Shown: positions 1 to 8,901 of the stretch, in pieces
How the letters are laid out: every line of letters starts with the position of its first letter
Numbering within the stretch: position 1 is the first letter of the stretch
NCBI RefSeq assembly: GCF_029894335.1
Contig: NZ_JARXZC010000005.1
Coordinates: 224,110 to 288,109 of the forward strand
Direction of reading: 5' to 3'
DNA from: Kitasatospora sp. MAP5-34
Lineage (GTDB): Bacteria; Actinomycetota; Actinomycetes; Streptomycetales; Streptomycetaceae
DNA length: 64,000 nucleotides
Program-made: the position numbers and the translations under genes
The notes under the pieces: generated by a model
Told to the model about the DNA's origin: nothing
The model's input: only the letters and a program-made list of their open reading frames with translations
The model's database searches: none

Positions 1-6
1 GCCGTC

Positions 7-843
7 ATGACCCTCGCTCCCTTCGGTGCCCGTCTGCGCCACGCCCTCGACACCCGTGGTCAGCTGTGCGTCGGCATCGACCCGCACGCCTCCCTGCTGG
101 CCGCCTGGGGCCTGAGCGACGACGTGGCCGGGCTGGAGAAGTTCAGCCGCACCGTGGTCGAGGCGCTGGCGGGCGAGGTCGCCGTGCTCAAGCCGCAGGC
201 CGCCTTCTTCGAGCGCTTCGGCAGCCGGGGCATCGCCGTCCTGGAGCAGACCGTCGCCGAGGCCCGCGAGGCGGGCGCGCTGGTGCTGATGGACGCCAAG
301 CGCGGCGACATCGGCTCCACCATGGCCGCCTACGCCGAGACCTTCCTCTCACCGGGCAGCCCGCTCTTCTCGGACGCCGTCACCGTCAGCCCGTACCTGG
401 GCTTCGGGTCGCTGCGGCCCGCGCTCGACCTGGCCCGGGCCAACGGCTGCGGCGTGTTCGCGCTGGCGCTGACCTCCAACCCCGAGGGTGCCGAGGTGCA
501 GCGCGCGGTGGCCGCGAACGGCGAGAGCGTCGCCCAGGGTGTGCTGCGCAGCCTGGCGGCCGAGAACGCGGGCGCCGAGCCGCTCGGCTCGTTCGGCGCG
601 GTGGTCGGCGCGACGCTGGCCGAGGCCGGCGTGGACCTGGCGATCAACGGCCCGCTGCTCGCCCCCGGCGTCGGCGCGCAGGGCGCGACGGCGGCGGACC
701 TGCCCCGGGTCTTCGGCGACGCGGTGCGCGACGTGGTGCCCAGCGTGAGCCGCGACATCCTCAAGCACGGGCCCTCGGTGGCGGCACTTCGGGCGGCTTC
801 GGCGCGCTTCGTGGACGAGATCGGTGCCGTGCTGGGAAGGTGA
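7..843 (+). CDS. pyrF: orotidine 5'-phosphate decarboxylase
   Basis: Decarboxylates OMP to UMP, the last step of de novo pyrimidine synthesis, in the cytoplasm. The 278-residue protein carries the family's catalytic segment LMDAKRGDIGST at about residues 95-106, where the Asp-Lys pair is the proton donor, and FGSLRPALDLA and LAPGVGAQG further on, as in the longer actinobacterial/type-2 form. The ATG at position 7 gives the expected N-terminus. Its ribosome binding site and any upstream partner (pyrD in relatives) lie outside the window. The next gene is IHF, the standard Streptomyces order. Identity is clear from the motif and context. Confidence 0.96.
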   Translation: MTLAPFGARLRHALDTRGQLCVGIDPHASLLAAWGLSDDVAGLEKFSRTVVEALAGEVAVLKPQAAFFERFGSRGIAVLEQTVAEAREAGALVLMDAKRGDIGSTMAAYAETFLSPGSPLFSDAVTVSPYLGFGSLRPALDLARANGCGVFALALTSNPEGAEVQRAVAANGESVAQGVLRSLAAENAGAEPLGSFGAVVGATLAEAGVDLAINGPLLAPGVGAQGATAADLPRVFGDAVRDVVPSVSRDILKHGPSVAALRAASARFVDEIGAVLGR

Positions 844-862
844 GCGGCGTCACATTTGGTGG

Positions 863-890
863 ATCAACCCCGCTCGCCCAGGGTTGATTT
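863..890 (+). terminator. small hairpin after pyrF
   Basis: ATCAACCC (863-870) pairs with GGGTTGAT (881-888) across a 10-nt loop, followed by TT. It sits 20 bases after the pyrF stop and probably acts with the stronger hairpin just downstream. Confidence 0.45.
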
Positions 891-900
891 GCCCTGATAG

Positions 901-932
901 GTCCTGGTCGGCCTCGGCTGACCAGGACTTTT
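901..932 (+). terminator. rho-independent terminator of pyrF
   Basis: GTCCTGGTC (901-909) pairs perfectly with GACCAGGAC (920-928). The stem continues inward by a G-U pair and GCC/GGC, and is followed by TTTT. This separates pyrF from the IHF leader. Confidence 0.75.
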
Positions 933-1110
933 CGTGTTCTTTTCCTGACGCGGGGGCTCAAGTTGGGTAGTGTCCGGCGGTAGGTCATCGAAGGGCGGCG
1001 GACATCGTCGCTCTCGCAGGTCAGAGCCGTTTTGGTTCCCCTGTTTTCGGTGTCCCAGGCAGTACCCAGTCATAGCTCATCCCTTCCTTCCACACCCTGA
1101 GGTGAACGGC

Positions 1111-1437
1111 GTGGCTCTTCCGCCCCTTACCCCTGAACAGCGCACCGCGGCGCTCGCCAAGGCTGCCGATGCTCGCCGGAAGCGCGCCGACATCAAGGAC
1201 AAGCTGAAGCACTCCGGTGCCTCGCTCCATGACGTCATCAAGGCGGGCAAGTCCGACGACGAGGTCATCGGCAAGATGAAGGTGTCCGCCCTGCTGGAGA
1301 GCCTTCCGGGCGTCGGCAAGGTGCGCGCCAAGCAGATCATGGAGCGTCTGGGTATCAGCGAGAGCCGCCGGGTTCGCGGCCTCGGTACCAACCAGATCGC
1401 CTCGCTGGAGCGGGAGTTCGGGAGCACCGCCTCCTGA
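1111..1437 (+). CDS. mihF: actinobacterial integration host factor (sIHF/mIHF)
   Basis: Nucleoid-associated DNA-binding protein that constrains supercoils and affects replication, development and antibiotic production in Streptomyces. The 108-residue product has the family N-terminus ALPPLTPEQR, the central helix LKHSGASLHDVI and the helix-two-turn-helix segment LLESLPGVGKVRAKQIMERL, followed by GISESRRVRGLG. It is unrelated in sequence to alpha/beta-proteobacterial IHF. The GTG at 1111 was chosen because an AG-rich site (TGAGGTGAA, 1098-1106) precedes it and it reproduces the usual start. An in-frame GTG at 1102 and a much longer upstream extension lack family similarity. It lies upstream of gmk. 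Confidence 0.95.
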   Translation: MALPPLTPEQRTAALAKAADARRKRADIKDKLKHSGASLHDVIKAGKSDDEVIGKMKVSALLESLPGVGKVRAKQIMERLGISESRRVRGLGTNQIASLEREFGSTAS

Positions 1438-1497
1438 GCCGACGCCGGACCGGCCCCCGTGGTGCCCGGATCGTCCGCGATCCGGGATAATCGGTGC

Positions 1498-2055
1498 ATG
1501 AGTGAACGTCCGCGGCTGACCGTGCTCTCCGGCCCTTCGGGGGTCGGCAAGAGCACGGTCGTCGTTCATATGAGGCAGCAGCACCCCGAGGCATGGCTCT
1601 CCGTGTCGGCCACCACCCGCCGCCCGCGGCCGGGCGAGCAGCACGGGGTCCACTACTACTTCGTCGACAACGACGAGTTCGACAAGCTGATCGCCAACGG
1701 CGAACTGCTGGAGTGGGCCGTGTTCGCCGGCAACCGGTACGGCACGCCGCGTGCGGCCGTGCTGGAGAAGCTGGAGAACGGCGTCCCGGTGCTGCTGGAG
1801 ATCGATCTGCAGGGCGCCCGTCAGGTGCGCGAGTCGATGCCCGAGGCGCTGCTGGTCTTCCTGGCTCCGCCGAGCTGGGACGAGCTGGTCCGCCGGCTCA
1901 CCGGCCGGGGTACCGAGCCGCAGGACGTGATCGAGAAGCGGCTGGAGGCGGCGAAGGTCGAGCTGGCTGCCGAGGCCGAATTCGACGTGACCCTTGTCAA
2001 CAGCTCGGTCGAGCAGGTAGTGGACGAGCTGCTGGCCCTGTTGGGTGTAGTCTGA
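1498..2055 (+). CDS. gmk: guanylate kinase
   Basis: Phosphorylates GMP to GDP with ATP. The 185-residue protein starts [20 protein letters not shown]. The P-loop GPSGVGKST is at about residues 12-20, followed by the GMP-binding segment [21 protein letters not shown] and the lid region with [11 protein letters not shown]. The ATG at 1498 is preceded by only a weak ribosome binding site. It begins 60 bases after IHF and may be transcribed with it. The start gives the normal family length. Confidence 0.96.
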   Translation: MSERPRLTVLSGPSGVGKSTVVVHMRQQHPEAWLSVSATTRRPRPGEQHGVHYYFVDNDEFDKLIANGELLEWAVFAGNRYGTPRAAVLEKLENGVPVLLEIDLQGARQVRESMPEALLVFLAPPSWDELVRRLTGRGTEPQDVIEKRLEAAKVELAAEAEFDVTLVNSSVEQVVDELLALLGVV

Positions 2056-2143
2056 CCAGATCATGTTGTGCTGACTACGGTCGAACTTCATGTGCTGATC
2101 TGATCAGCATCCTTTCTTTGCCACCTTTTCGGAAGGTTTTCGC

Positions 2144-2410
2144 GTGTCCTCTTCCATGACCGCGCCCGAGGGCATCATCAACCCGCCGATCGATGAGCTG
2201 CTCGAGGCCACCGACTCGAAGTACAGCCTGGTGATCTACGCCGCCAAGCGCGCGCGTCAGATCAACGCGTACTACTCGCAGCTCGGCGAGGGCCTCCTGG
2301 AGTACGTCGGCCCGCTGGTCGACACCCACGTGCACGAGAAGCCGCTGTCGATCGCACTCCGCGAGATCAACGCCGGCATGCTCACCGCGGAGCCCACCGA
2401 GGCCGCCTGA
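2144..2410 (+). CDS. rpoZ: RNA polymerase omega subunit
   Basis: Small subunit that helps fold and assemble beta' in RNA polymerase. The 88-residue product contains the diagnostic [20 protein letters not shown] and [13 protein letters not shown], matching other Streptomyces omega proteins closely. The GTG at 2144 has a good GGAAGG site at 2131-2136. It follows gmk by 88 bases and is closed by a strong hairpin, so gmk-rpoZ is probably one transcript. Confidence 0.97.
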   Translation: MSSSMTAPEGIINPPIDELLEATDSKYSLVIYAAKRARQINAYYSQLGEGLLEYVGPLVDTHVHEKPLSIALREINAGMLTAEPTEAA

Positions 2411-2418
2411 GTCTGTCC

Positions 2419-2457
2419 CGGAAAGGCCCGTCAGAATCCTTCTGGCGGGCCTTTCCG
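2419..2457 (+). terminator. strong hairpin terminator after rpoZ
   Basis: CGGAAAGGCCCG (2419-2430) pairs perfectly with CGGGCCTTTCCG (2446-2457). A T/G wobble and an inner CAGAA/TTCTG stem leave only a 3-nt loop, about 18 bp in all. There is no long U tract, as is common in Streptomyces. Confidence 0.88.
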
Positions 2458-2548
2458 CTGTGTTGCCGCTGTGCTGTTGGCCACAGTGCGACTGCTGTCT
2501 GATGCGCCGTAGGGTTGCGGTGAACCGACCCGAGCAGAAGGACCCAGC

Positions 2549-3787
2549 ATGAGTACGGACCGGCCCGGCGCCTCACCTGTCGTCCCCGACGCCCCGCGCG
2601 TCGTCCTCGGCGTCAGCGGCGGAATCGCCGCGTACAAGGCGTGCGAGCTGCTGCGGCGGTTCACCGAGTCCGGGCATCAGGTGACCGTCGTCCCGACGGC
2701 CGCCGCGCTGCACTTCGTCGGCGAGGCGACCTGGGCCGCGCTCTCCGGCCGTCCGGCCGCCACCGAGACCTGGGAGCGGGTGCACGAGGTCCCGCACGTG
2801 CGGATCGGACAGCAGGCGGACCTGGTCGTGGTCGCCCCCGCCACCGCCGACCTGATGGCCAAGGCCGCCCACGGCATGGCCGACGACCTGCTCACCAACA
2901 CCCTGCTGACCGCGCGCTGTCCGGTGGTCTTCGCCCCCGCGATGCACACCGAGATGTGGGAGAACGCGGCCACCCAGGAGAACGTGGCGACGCTGCGTCG
3001 CCGGGGCGCGATCGTGCTGGAGCCCGCCGTCGGGCGGCTCACCGGCGTGGACACCGGCAAGGGGCGGCTCCCCGAGCCGTCCGCGATCTTCGAGTCCTGC
3101 CGCCGGGTGCTCGCCCGGGGCGGGCTGACCGCCGACCTGGCCGGCCGGCACGTGGTGATCTCGGCCGGCGGCACCCGGGAGCCGCTGGACCCGGTGCGCT
3201 ACCTCGGCAACAACTCCTCCGGCAAGCAGGGTTATGCGCTCGCCGGCACGGCCGCCGCCCGGGGCGCCAGGGTCACCCTGCTGTCCGCCAACGCCACCCT
3301 GCCGGACCCGGCGGGCGTGGACGTGGTGCACGTCTCGACCGCGCTGGAGCTGCGCGAAGCGGTGCTGAAGGCGGCGCCGGAGGCCGACGTGGTGGTGATG
3401 GCCGCCGCCGTCGCGGACTTCCGCCCCGCCGAGTACGTCACCGGCAAGATCAAGAAGGTGGACGGCGTCGACCCGGCGCCCGTCGCGCTGGTCCGCAATC
3501 CGGACATCCTCGCCGAGATCTCCGCACACCGGGCCCGGCCCGGGCAGCTGGTGGTCGGCTTCGCGGCCGAGACGGACGACGTGCTGGCCAACGGCCGCGC
3601 CAAACTGGCCCGCAAGGGCTGCGATCTGCTGGTCGTCAACGAAGTGGGCGGCGGTAAGGCGTTCGGGCAGGACACCAACGCTGCGGTGCTGCTCAGCAGC
3701 ACCGGCCCGGAGGTCGAGATTCCCGACGGGCCAAAGGAATCACTGGCCGACGCGGTCTGGGACGCGGTGGCCGGCCGACTGGCCTGA
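2549..3787 (+). CDS. coaBC: bifunctional phosphopantothenoylcysteine decarboxylase/phosphopantothenate-cysteine ligase
   Basis: Performs two successive steps of coenzyme A synthesis. The N-terminal flavoprotein CoaC domain (about residues 15-190) has VVLGVSGGIAAYKACELLRR and the substrate/FMN segment FAPAMHTEMWENAATQENV. The C-terminal CoaB ligase domain (about 195-412) starts HVVISAGGTREPLDPVRYLG and has NNSSGKQGYALA and VVGFAAETDD. The length of 412 residues is normal. It starts 91 bases after the rpoZ terminator with its own weakly visible ribosome binding site (GCAGAAGGACC). metK, whose product uses a related cofactor economy, follows. Confidence 0.97.
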   Translation: MSTDRPGASPVVPDAPRVVLGVSGGIAAYKACELLRRFTESGHQVTVVPTAAALHFVGEATWAALSGRPAATETWERVHEVPHVRIGQQADLVVVAPATADLMAKAAHGMADDLLTNTLLTARCPVVFAPAMHTEMWENAATQENVATLRRRGAIVLEPAVGRLTGVDTGKGRLPEPSAIFESCRRVLARGGLTADLAGRHVVISAGGTREPLDPVRYLGNNSSGKQGYALAGTAAARGARVTLLSANATLPDPAGVDVVHVSTALELREAVLKAAPEADVVVMAAAVADFRPAEYVTGKIKKVDGVDPAPVALVRNPDILAEISAHRARPGQLVVGFAAETDDVLANGRAKLARKGCDLLVVNEVGGGKAFGQDTNAAVLLSSTGPEVEIPDGPKESLADAVWDAVAGRLA

Positions 3788-3885
3788 GGGCCCGGACCAG
3801 GGTGTTCCGTCTCACGAGTTGATCGAAGCAGTGCCATAAGAAGGTAGCCGACCGTTACACTCCAGGCATCAAGTCTTTCCGGATG

Positions 3886-3902
3886 CCCCGGGACCTCCGG
3901 GG
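3886..3902 (+). promoter_or_regulatory. small hairpin in the metK leader
   Basis: CCCCGG (3886-3891) and CCGGGG (3897-3902) flank a 5-nt loop, 38 bases upstream of the metK start. It could end read-through from coaBC or affect metK expression. No known SAM riboswitch core was recognised in the 150-base leader. Confidence 0.3.
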
Positions 3903-3940
3903 TGTTCAGTCAGCAGCCGCTGCAACCATCAGGGAGCGCT

Positions 3941-5149
3941 GTGTCTCGCCGCCTGTTTACTTCGGAGTCCGTGACCGAGGGTCACCCCGACAAGATCGCT
4001 GACCAGATCAGCGACACCATCCTGGACGCTCTGCTGACGCAGGACCCGACTTCCCGGGTCGCCGTCGAGACGCTGATCACCACCGGCCAGGTGCACATCG
4101 CCGGTGAGGTGACGACGAAGGCGTACGCGCCGATCGCGCAGCTGGTCCGGGACAAGATCCTCGAAATCGGCTACGACTCGTCCAAGAAGGGCTTCGACGG
4201 CGCCTCCTGCGGCGTTTCGGTGTCCATCGGGGCGCAGTCGCCCGACATCGCGCAGGGTGTCGACACCGCGTACGAGGCCCGGGTCGAGGGCGATGAGGAC
4301 GACCTCGACAAGCAGGGCGCGGGCGACCAGGGCCTGATGTTCGGCTACGCCAGCGACGAGACCCCCGAGCTGATGCCGCTGCCGATCACGCTGGCGCACC
4401 GGCTGGCCAAGCGTCTCTCCGAGGTCCGCAAGAACGGGACCATCCCGTACCTGCGCCCGGACGGCAAGACCCAGGTCACCATCGAGTACGACGGTGACAA
4501 GGCCGTCCGCCTCGACACCGTGGTGGTCTCCTCGCAGCACGCCAGCGACATCGACCTGGACTCGCTGCTGACCCCGGACATCCGCGAGTTCGTCGTGGAG
4601 CCGGAGCTCAAGCGCCTGGCCGACGACGGCATCAAGCTGGTCACCGAGGGCTACCGCCTGCTGGTGAACCCCACCGGTCGTTTCGAGATCGGCGGCCCGA
4701 TGGGCGACGCCGGGCTGACCGGCCGCAAGATCATCATCGACACGTACGGCGGCATGGCCCGCCACGGCGGCGGCGCGTTCTCCGGCAAGGACCCGTCCAA
4801 GGTCGACCGCTCCGCCGCGTACGCGATGCGCTGGGTCGCCAAGAACATCGTCGCGGCCGGCCTGGCCCGCCGCGCCGAGGTCCAGGTCGCCTACGCCATC
4901 GGCAAGGCCGAGCCCGTCGGCCTGTTCGTCGAGACCTTCGGCACCGAGACCGTCCCCGTCCTGGACATCCAGAAGGCCGTCACCGACGTCTTCGACCTCC
5001 GCCCCGCCGCGATCATCCGCGACCTCGACCTGCTGCGCCCGATCTACGCGAAGACCGCCGCGTACGGGCACTTCGGTCGCGAGGACGCGGACTTCACCTG
5101 GGAGCGCACCGACCGCGCCGAGCAGCTGAAGAAGGCCGCGGGGGCCTGA
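3941..5149 (+). CDS. metK: S-adenosylmethionine synthetase
   Basis: Makes SAM from methionine and ATP. In Streptomyces its level influences antibiotic production and development. The 402-residue product begins [20 protein letters not shown], carrying the ATP-binding GHPDK motif. It has the central hexapeptide-type [12 protein letters not shown] and the phosphate-binding loop [19 protein letters not shown]. The GTG at 3941 has an AGGGAGC site at 3931-3937. An upstream in-frame extension adds 13 residues with no family similarity. A strong GC hairpin follows the stop. Confidence 0.97.
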   Translation: MSRRLFTSESVTEGHPDKIADQISDTILDALLTQDPTSRVAVETLITTGQVHIAGEVTTKAYAPIAQLVRDKILEIGYDSSKKGFDGASCGVSVSIGAQSPDIAQGVDTAYEARVEGDEDDLDKQGAGDQGLMFGYASDETPELMPLPITLAHRLAKRLSEVRKNGTIPYLRPDGKTQVTIEYDGDKAVRLDTVVVSSQHASDIDLDSLLTPDIREFVVEPELKRLADDGIKLVTEGYRLLVNPTGRFEIGGPMGDAGLTGRKIIIDTYGGMARHGGGAFSGKDPSKVDRSAAYAMRWVAKNIVAAGLARRAEVQVAYAIGKAEPVGLFVETFGTETVPVLDIQKAVTDVFDLRPAAIIRDLDLLRPIYAKTAAYGHFGREDADFTWERTDRAEQLKKAAGA

Positions 5150-5161
5150 TCCCCGGCCGAG

Positions 5162-5198
5162 GGCGGCGGGGCACCCCTCCCGGGGGGTGACCGCCGCC
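5162..5198 (+). terminator. GC-rich terminator after metK
   Basis: GGCGGCGG (5162-5169) pairs with CCGCCGCC (5191-5198) and an inner CACCCC (5172-5177) pairs with GGGGTG (5184-5189). It lies 13 bases after the stop and is followed by a T-containing stretch. Confidence 0.75.
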
Positions 5199-5230
5199 TT
5201 CGGCGTTTCTTCGCAGATCAGTCGCAGACA

Positions 5231-5306
5231 GGGGCGCGGGGAGCTGCGGTGGAGCGGGAGGGTGCGGACCGTTGCCTTCCGGTTTCGCGCAGTTCCCCGC
5301 GCCCCT
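5231..5306. repeat. intergenic inverted repeat (copy 1 of a shared element)
   Basis: The left arm GGGGCGCGGGGAGCTGCG (5231-5248) is complementary, apart from one G-T wobble, to the right arm CGCAGTTCCCCGCGCCCC (5288-5305). The right arm with its upstream CGGTTTCG recurs at 7482-7508 and, shorter, at 11395-11416. Such GC-rich intergenic elements are widespread in Streptomyces. Here it lies between metK and priA and could act as a secondary terminator. Confidence 0.75.
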
Positions 5307-5361
5307 TGCCATGGCTGGCCGGGTGCCTGTGTGTCGGTGGGATCTGGTACGACTAGGGGCG

Positions 5362-7428
5362 ATGAGCAGCGCAGACGACACCGGGGAGCAGCTGGCCTTC
5401 ATCCGGGAGACGGTCCGTAAGGCCAAACCCCGGACGTGGCGCGGCGCGCTGCCTGCCGAGCATCTGCCGGTGGCCCGGGTGGTGGTCGACAAGGGGCTGC
5501 TCCACCTCGACCAGTTCTTCGACTACGCCGTCCCCGCCACCATGGCGGAGGAGGCTCTGCCCGGTGTGCGGGTCCGGGTCCGCTTCGGGGCCAGGGTGGT
5601 CGCGTCCGGGCGGCGTGAGGGCGGGGAGCTGCACGACGGGTTCATCGTCGAGCGCCGTGCGGACAGTGACTACAAGGGCCCGCTCGCCCCGCTCGCCCAG
5701 GTGCTCTCGCCGGAGCCGGTGCTGACCCCGGCGCTGCTGCGCCTGTGCCGTACGGTCGCGGACCGGTACGCGGGCTCGCTCGCTGACGTGCTGCAGCTCG
5801 CGGTGCCGCCCCGGCACGCCAAGGCGGAGGCGGAGCCGTCCCCCGCGCCGCTGCCGCCGCCGGCCGTCCCCGAGCCGGGCAGTTGGAGTCGTTACCCGCA
5901 GGGGCCCGACTACCTGGCGGCGCTCGCCGCCGGTCGCGCGCCGCGCGCGGTCTGGACCGCGCTGCCCGGCCCGACCTGGCCGGACGAGATCGCGCGTGCG
6001 GTCGCCGCCACGCTGGCGGGCGGGCGCGGTGCTCTGGTGGTGCTCCCCGACGGCAAGGCCGCCGGCCGGGTCGACGAGGCGCTCACCGCGCTGCTCGGCC
6101 CCGGCCGGCATGCCGCGTTGACGGCGGATCTCGGGCCCAAGGAGCGCTACCGGCACTGGCTCGCCGTCAGCCGGGGTTCGGTGCGGGCTGCGGTCGGCAC
6201 CCGGGCGGCGATGTTCGCGCCCGTACGTGACCTGGGGCTGGTGGTGGTCTGGTCGGACGGCGACGGCAACCACAGCGACCCGCGCGCCCCGCACCCGCAC
6301 GTACGCGAGGTCGCGCTGCTGCGCGCCGCCGAGGAGGGCGCGGGCGTGCTGCTCGGCGGGCTGTCCGTCACGGTGGAGGCGGCGCAGCTGCTGCGGACGG
6401 GCTGGGCCCGGCCGCTGGCCGCCGAGCGGGAGACGGTGCGCGCGGTCGCGCCGAGGGTCCGTACCGTGACCGATCTGGACCAGGCCCGGGACGCAGCCGC
6501 GCAGTCCGCCCGGCTGCCCGGCCCGGCCTGGGAGGCCGCGCGTGAGGCGCTGACCAAGGGGCCGGTGCTGGTCCAGGTGCCACGGCGTGGGTACGTGCCG
6601 AGGCTGGCGTGTGCCTGCTGCCGGGAGCCGGCCCGCTGCCGGCACTGCGTCGGGCCGCTGGAGGCGCGGTCCTCGGGCGGGCCGCTGGAGTGCTCGTGGT
6701 GCGGGCAGGCGGAGACGGAGTGGCACTGCCGTGAGTGCGGGTCGTTCCGGCTGCGGGCGCAGGTGGTCGGCGCGCGGCGGACGGCGGAGGAGTTGGGCAA
6801 GGCGTTCCCCCGGGTGCCGGTCCGGACCTCCGGCCGGGATTCGGTGCTGGCCGCCGTGTCCGGTGAGCCGGCCCTGGTGATCTCCACGCCCGGCGCCGAG
6901 CCGGTCGCCGAGGGCGGGTACGCGGCGGCGCTGCTGCTCGACGGCTGGGCGCTGCTGAACCGGCCCGACCTGCGGGCCGGGGAGGAGGCGCTGCGGCTCT
7001 GGATGGCGGCGGCCGGGCTGGTCCGCCCGGCGGCGGAGGGCGGCACGGTGGTGGTGGTCGCCGAGCCGACCGCCCGTCCCGTCCAGGCCCTGATCCGCTG
7101 GGACCCGGCCGGGCACGCTGCGCTCGAGTTGGAGGAGCGTGCCCAGCTGCACTTCCCGCCGGTCTCCCGGATGGCCTCCGTCACCGGAGCCCCGCACGCC
7201 GTGGCGGATCTCATCTCGCTGATCCGGCTGCCCGAGGGGACGGACATCCTCGGGCCCGTCCCGGCACCCGGCGGGCGGGGCGTGGAGCTGGAGCGCGCGC
7301 TGCTCCGGGTCGCGCCCGGCCAGGGCGCGGCGCTCGCCGCCGCGCTCAAGGCCGCGCAGATCGCCAGGGTGGCGCTGCGGACACCGGACCCGGTGAAGGT
7401 TCGGATCGACCCGCCGGACATCGGCTGA
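5362..7428 (+). CDS. priA: PriA-like primosomal protein N' (helicase motifs degenerate)
   Basis: Related to the replication-restart protein PriA. The 688-residue product has the N-terminal DNA-binding domain (VARVVVDKGLLHLDQFFDYA, about 35-55) and the zinc-binding module at about 410-460, with paired cysteines in CACCREPARCRHC and CSWCGQAETEWHCRECGSF. Where E. coli PriA has a Walker A GxxGSGKT, this protein has ALPGPTWPDE, with no lysine-threonine, and a DEAH-type box is also absent. This is typical of actinobacterial PriA, which is expected to bind DNA without being an active helicase. The ATG at 5362 was preferred over a 30-residue upstream extension that overlaps the intergenic repeat. Confidence 0.9.
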   Translation: MSSADDTGEQLAFIRETVRKAKPRTWRGALPAEHLPVARVVVDKGLLHLDQFFDYAVPATMAEEALPGVRVRVRFGARVVASGRREGGELHDGFIVERRADSDYKGPLAPLAQVLSPEPVLTPALLRLCRTVADRYAGSLADVLQLAVPPRHAKAEAEPSPAPLPPPAVPEPGSWSRYPQGPDYLAALAAGRAPRAVWTALPGPTWPDEIARAVAATLAGGRGALVVLPDGKAAGRVDEALTALLGPGRHAALTADLGPKERYRHWLAVSRGSVRAAVGTRAAMFAPVRDLGLVVVWSDGDGNHSDPRAPHPHVREVALLRAAEEGAGVLLGGLSVTVEAAQLLRTGWARPLAAERETVRAVAPRVRTVTDLDQARDAAAQSARLPGPAWEAAREALTKGPVLVQVPRRGYVPRLACACCREPARCRHCVGPLEARSSGGPLECSWCGQAETEWHCRECGSFRLRAQVVGARRTAEELGKAFPRVPVRTSGRDSVLAAVSGEPALVISTPGAEPVAEGGYAAALLLDGWALLNRPDLRAGEEALRLWMAAAGLVRPAAEGGTVVVVAEPTARPVQALIRWDPAGHAALELEERAQLHFPPVSRMASVTGAPHAVADLISLIRLPEGTDILGPVPAPGGRGVELERALLRVAPGQGAALAAALKAAQIARVALRTPDPVKVRIDPPDIG

Positions 7429-7481
7429 GTGCGAAGTTCCCCCCGGGGGGCGCGAGGCGGGATGTGCGGCGCCGTCGCTTG

Positions 7482-7508
7482 CGGTTTCGCGCAGTTCCCC
7501 GCGCCCCT
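7482..7508. repeat. intergenic repeat, copy 2
   Basis: This copy is identical over 27 bases to 5280-5306, including CGCAGTTCCCCGCGCCCC. It lies in the 104-base gap between the convergent priA and the HTH gene. A G-rich stretch at 7446-7453 may be a degenerate left arm. Confidence 0.7.
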
Positions 7509-7532
7509 GGGATGCCCAGTCCCGCACAGGGG

Positions 7533-8045
7533 TCAGCCCCGTAGGGGTACCCCCGGCCGTTCCAGCCCGCCCTGGCGGGCGGCCGGGACGGTCCGGGCCA
7601 GGGGTGAGGGAGCCGGGGGTAGCTCCTCGCTCCGGTCCGGCCGGGCGGGGCTCGGCAGGGCGGGGGCCGGGAGACCGGCCGCCAGGAGTTCTGAGCTGGG
7701 CCTGCGCATCCCGTAACGCCGGTGCACAGCCTGCTTGGTGACTCCGAGGGCCGAGCCGACCGAGTCCCAGGAGAAGCCGAGCGCGCGGTCGAACTCGACC
7801 GCCGCGCCGACCAGCGTCTCCACGCTCTCGCGCAGCTCCTGCGCCAGCCGTACCGTCGGCGCGGGCGCCCGCCCGTACACCACGAAGCCCGCCGAGGTGC
7901 TGGGCCGCCGGGGCCGGTAGACGTTGCCCAGCTGGGCGGTGAGCGTGCGCAGTGCGTCGACCTGGCGCCGCACCCTCTCGATGTCCCGTACCAGCAGGTG
8001 CAGGCTGGCCCGCGCCCGGGCGTCGTGGTTGATCTGCTCGGCCAT
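7533..8045 (-). CDS. small helix-turn-helix protein
   Basis: A 170-residue protein. Its middle has a convincing helix-turn-helix, [22 protein letters not shown] (about 92-113, described by its key residues [12 protein letters not shown]). An N-terminal helical part ([20 protein letters not shown]) resembles a dimerisation or coiled-coil segment, and the tail after residue 120 is Pro/Ala-rich and probably disordered. It starts with ATG at 8045 and is divergent from def. It is often seen beside priA/def/fmt in Streptomyces. Its target is unknown. Confidence 0.75.
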   Translation of the reverse strand: MAEQINHDARARASLHLLVRDIERVRRQVDALRTLTAQLGNVYRPRRPSTSAGFVVYGRAPAPTVRLAQELRESVETLVGAAVEFDRALGFSWDSVGSALGVTKQAVHRRYGMRRPSSELLAAGLPAPALPSPARPDRSEELPPAPSPLARTVPAARQGGLERPGVPLRG

Positions 8046-8314
8046 GGCCGGTGTTCCACCTCTCCGTACGGTGAATCCGTGCCGGACGCCCCTGGCGTCC
8101 GGGTCAATCTCACTTGACCAACGCCGGACCAGGGGCCGGGGTCACGCGCCGGACCGATACGGGATATGCCAGAAGTACGTCCGAACGGGCGGTCCGCATT
8201 GCATAGACTGCCTGCTGAGCGCTATTCGCAGGTTTGGAAGTACTTCCGGCCTCGCACAAGTTCTCGCAAAATACGTGCACCTTCGCCAGTCCCCGCCGAC
8301 AGGAGTCCGCCGCC

Positions 8315-8860
8315 ATGCCGATCCAGCCGATCCGGATCTTCGGCGACCCGGTGCTCCGCGCCTCCGCGCGGCCCGTGACCACGTTCGACAAGGAACTGCG
8401 CACGCTCGTCAAGGACCTCACCGACACCATGCTCGACGCCCCCGGTGCCGGCCTGGCCGCGCCCCAACTCGGCGTCTCGCTGCGGGTGTTCGCGTACAAC
8501 GTGGACGGCGTGGTCGGTCACCTGATCAACCCCGACCTCAGCCTCACCGACGAGGAGCAGGACGGTCCGGAGGGCTGCCTCTCGCTCCCCGGCCTGCGCT
8601 TCGACACCAAGCGCGCGTACGGCGTGGTGGCCAAGGGCTTCAACATGCACGGCGACCCGGTGACAATCGAGGGCACCGAGCTGCTCGCCCGCTGCATCCA
8701 GCACGAGACCGACCACCTGGACGGCATCATCTTCATCGACCGCCTCGACCGCGAGCAGCGCAAGGCCGCGCTCAAGGCGATCCGCGACGCGGAGTGGGGG
8801 CAGGGGCTGGTGCCGACCGTCAGGATCTCCCCGCACAGCACCTTCGGCTCCGCCCGCTGA
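8315..8860 (+). CDS. def: peptide deformylase
   Basis: Removes the N-formyl group from nascent proteins using a bound metal. The 181-residue product has the three family motifs in order: [10 protein letters not shown] (about 48-57), EGCLSLPG (metal-ligand Cys, about 88-95) and QHETDHLDG (HExxH-type metal ligands and catalytic Glu, about 129-137). The ATG at 8315 follows GACAGGAG at 8298-8305. An upstream extension to 8234 has no family match. It precedes fmt by 41 bases, the classic formyl-cycle pair. Confidence 0.96.
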   Translation: MPIQPIRIFGDPVLRASARPVTTFDKELRTLVKDLTDTMLDAPGAGLAAPQLGVSLRVFAYNVDGVVGHLINPDLSLTDEEQDGPEGCLSLPGLRFDTKRAYGVVAKGFNMHGDPVTIEGTELLARCIQHETDHLDGIIFIDRLDREQRKAALKAIRDAEWGQGLVPTVRISPHSTFGSAR

Positions 8861-8901
8861 CCCCAGCCCCGCCTCCTGAGACTCCCAAGAGAAGGACCTG
8901 C

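Noticed and set aside
3788..3940. SAM riboswitch before metK
   Set aside because: No conserved SAM aptamer core was seen, only one short hairpin.
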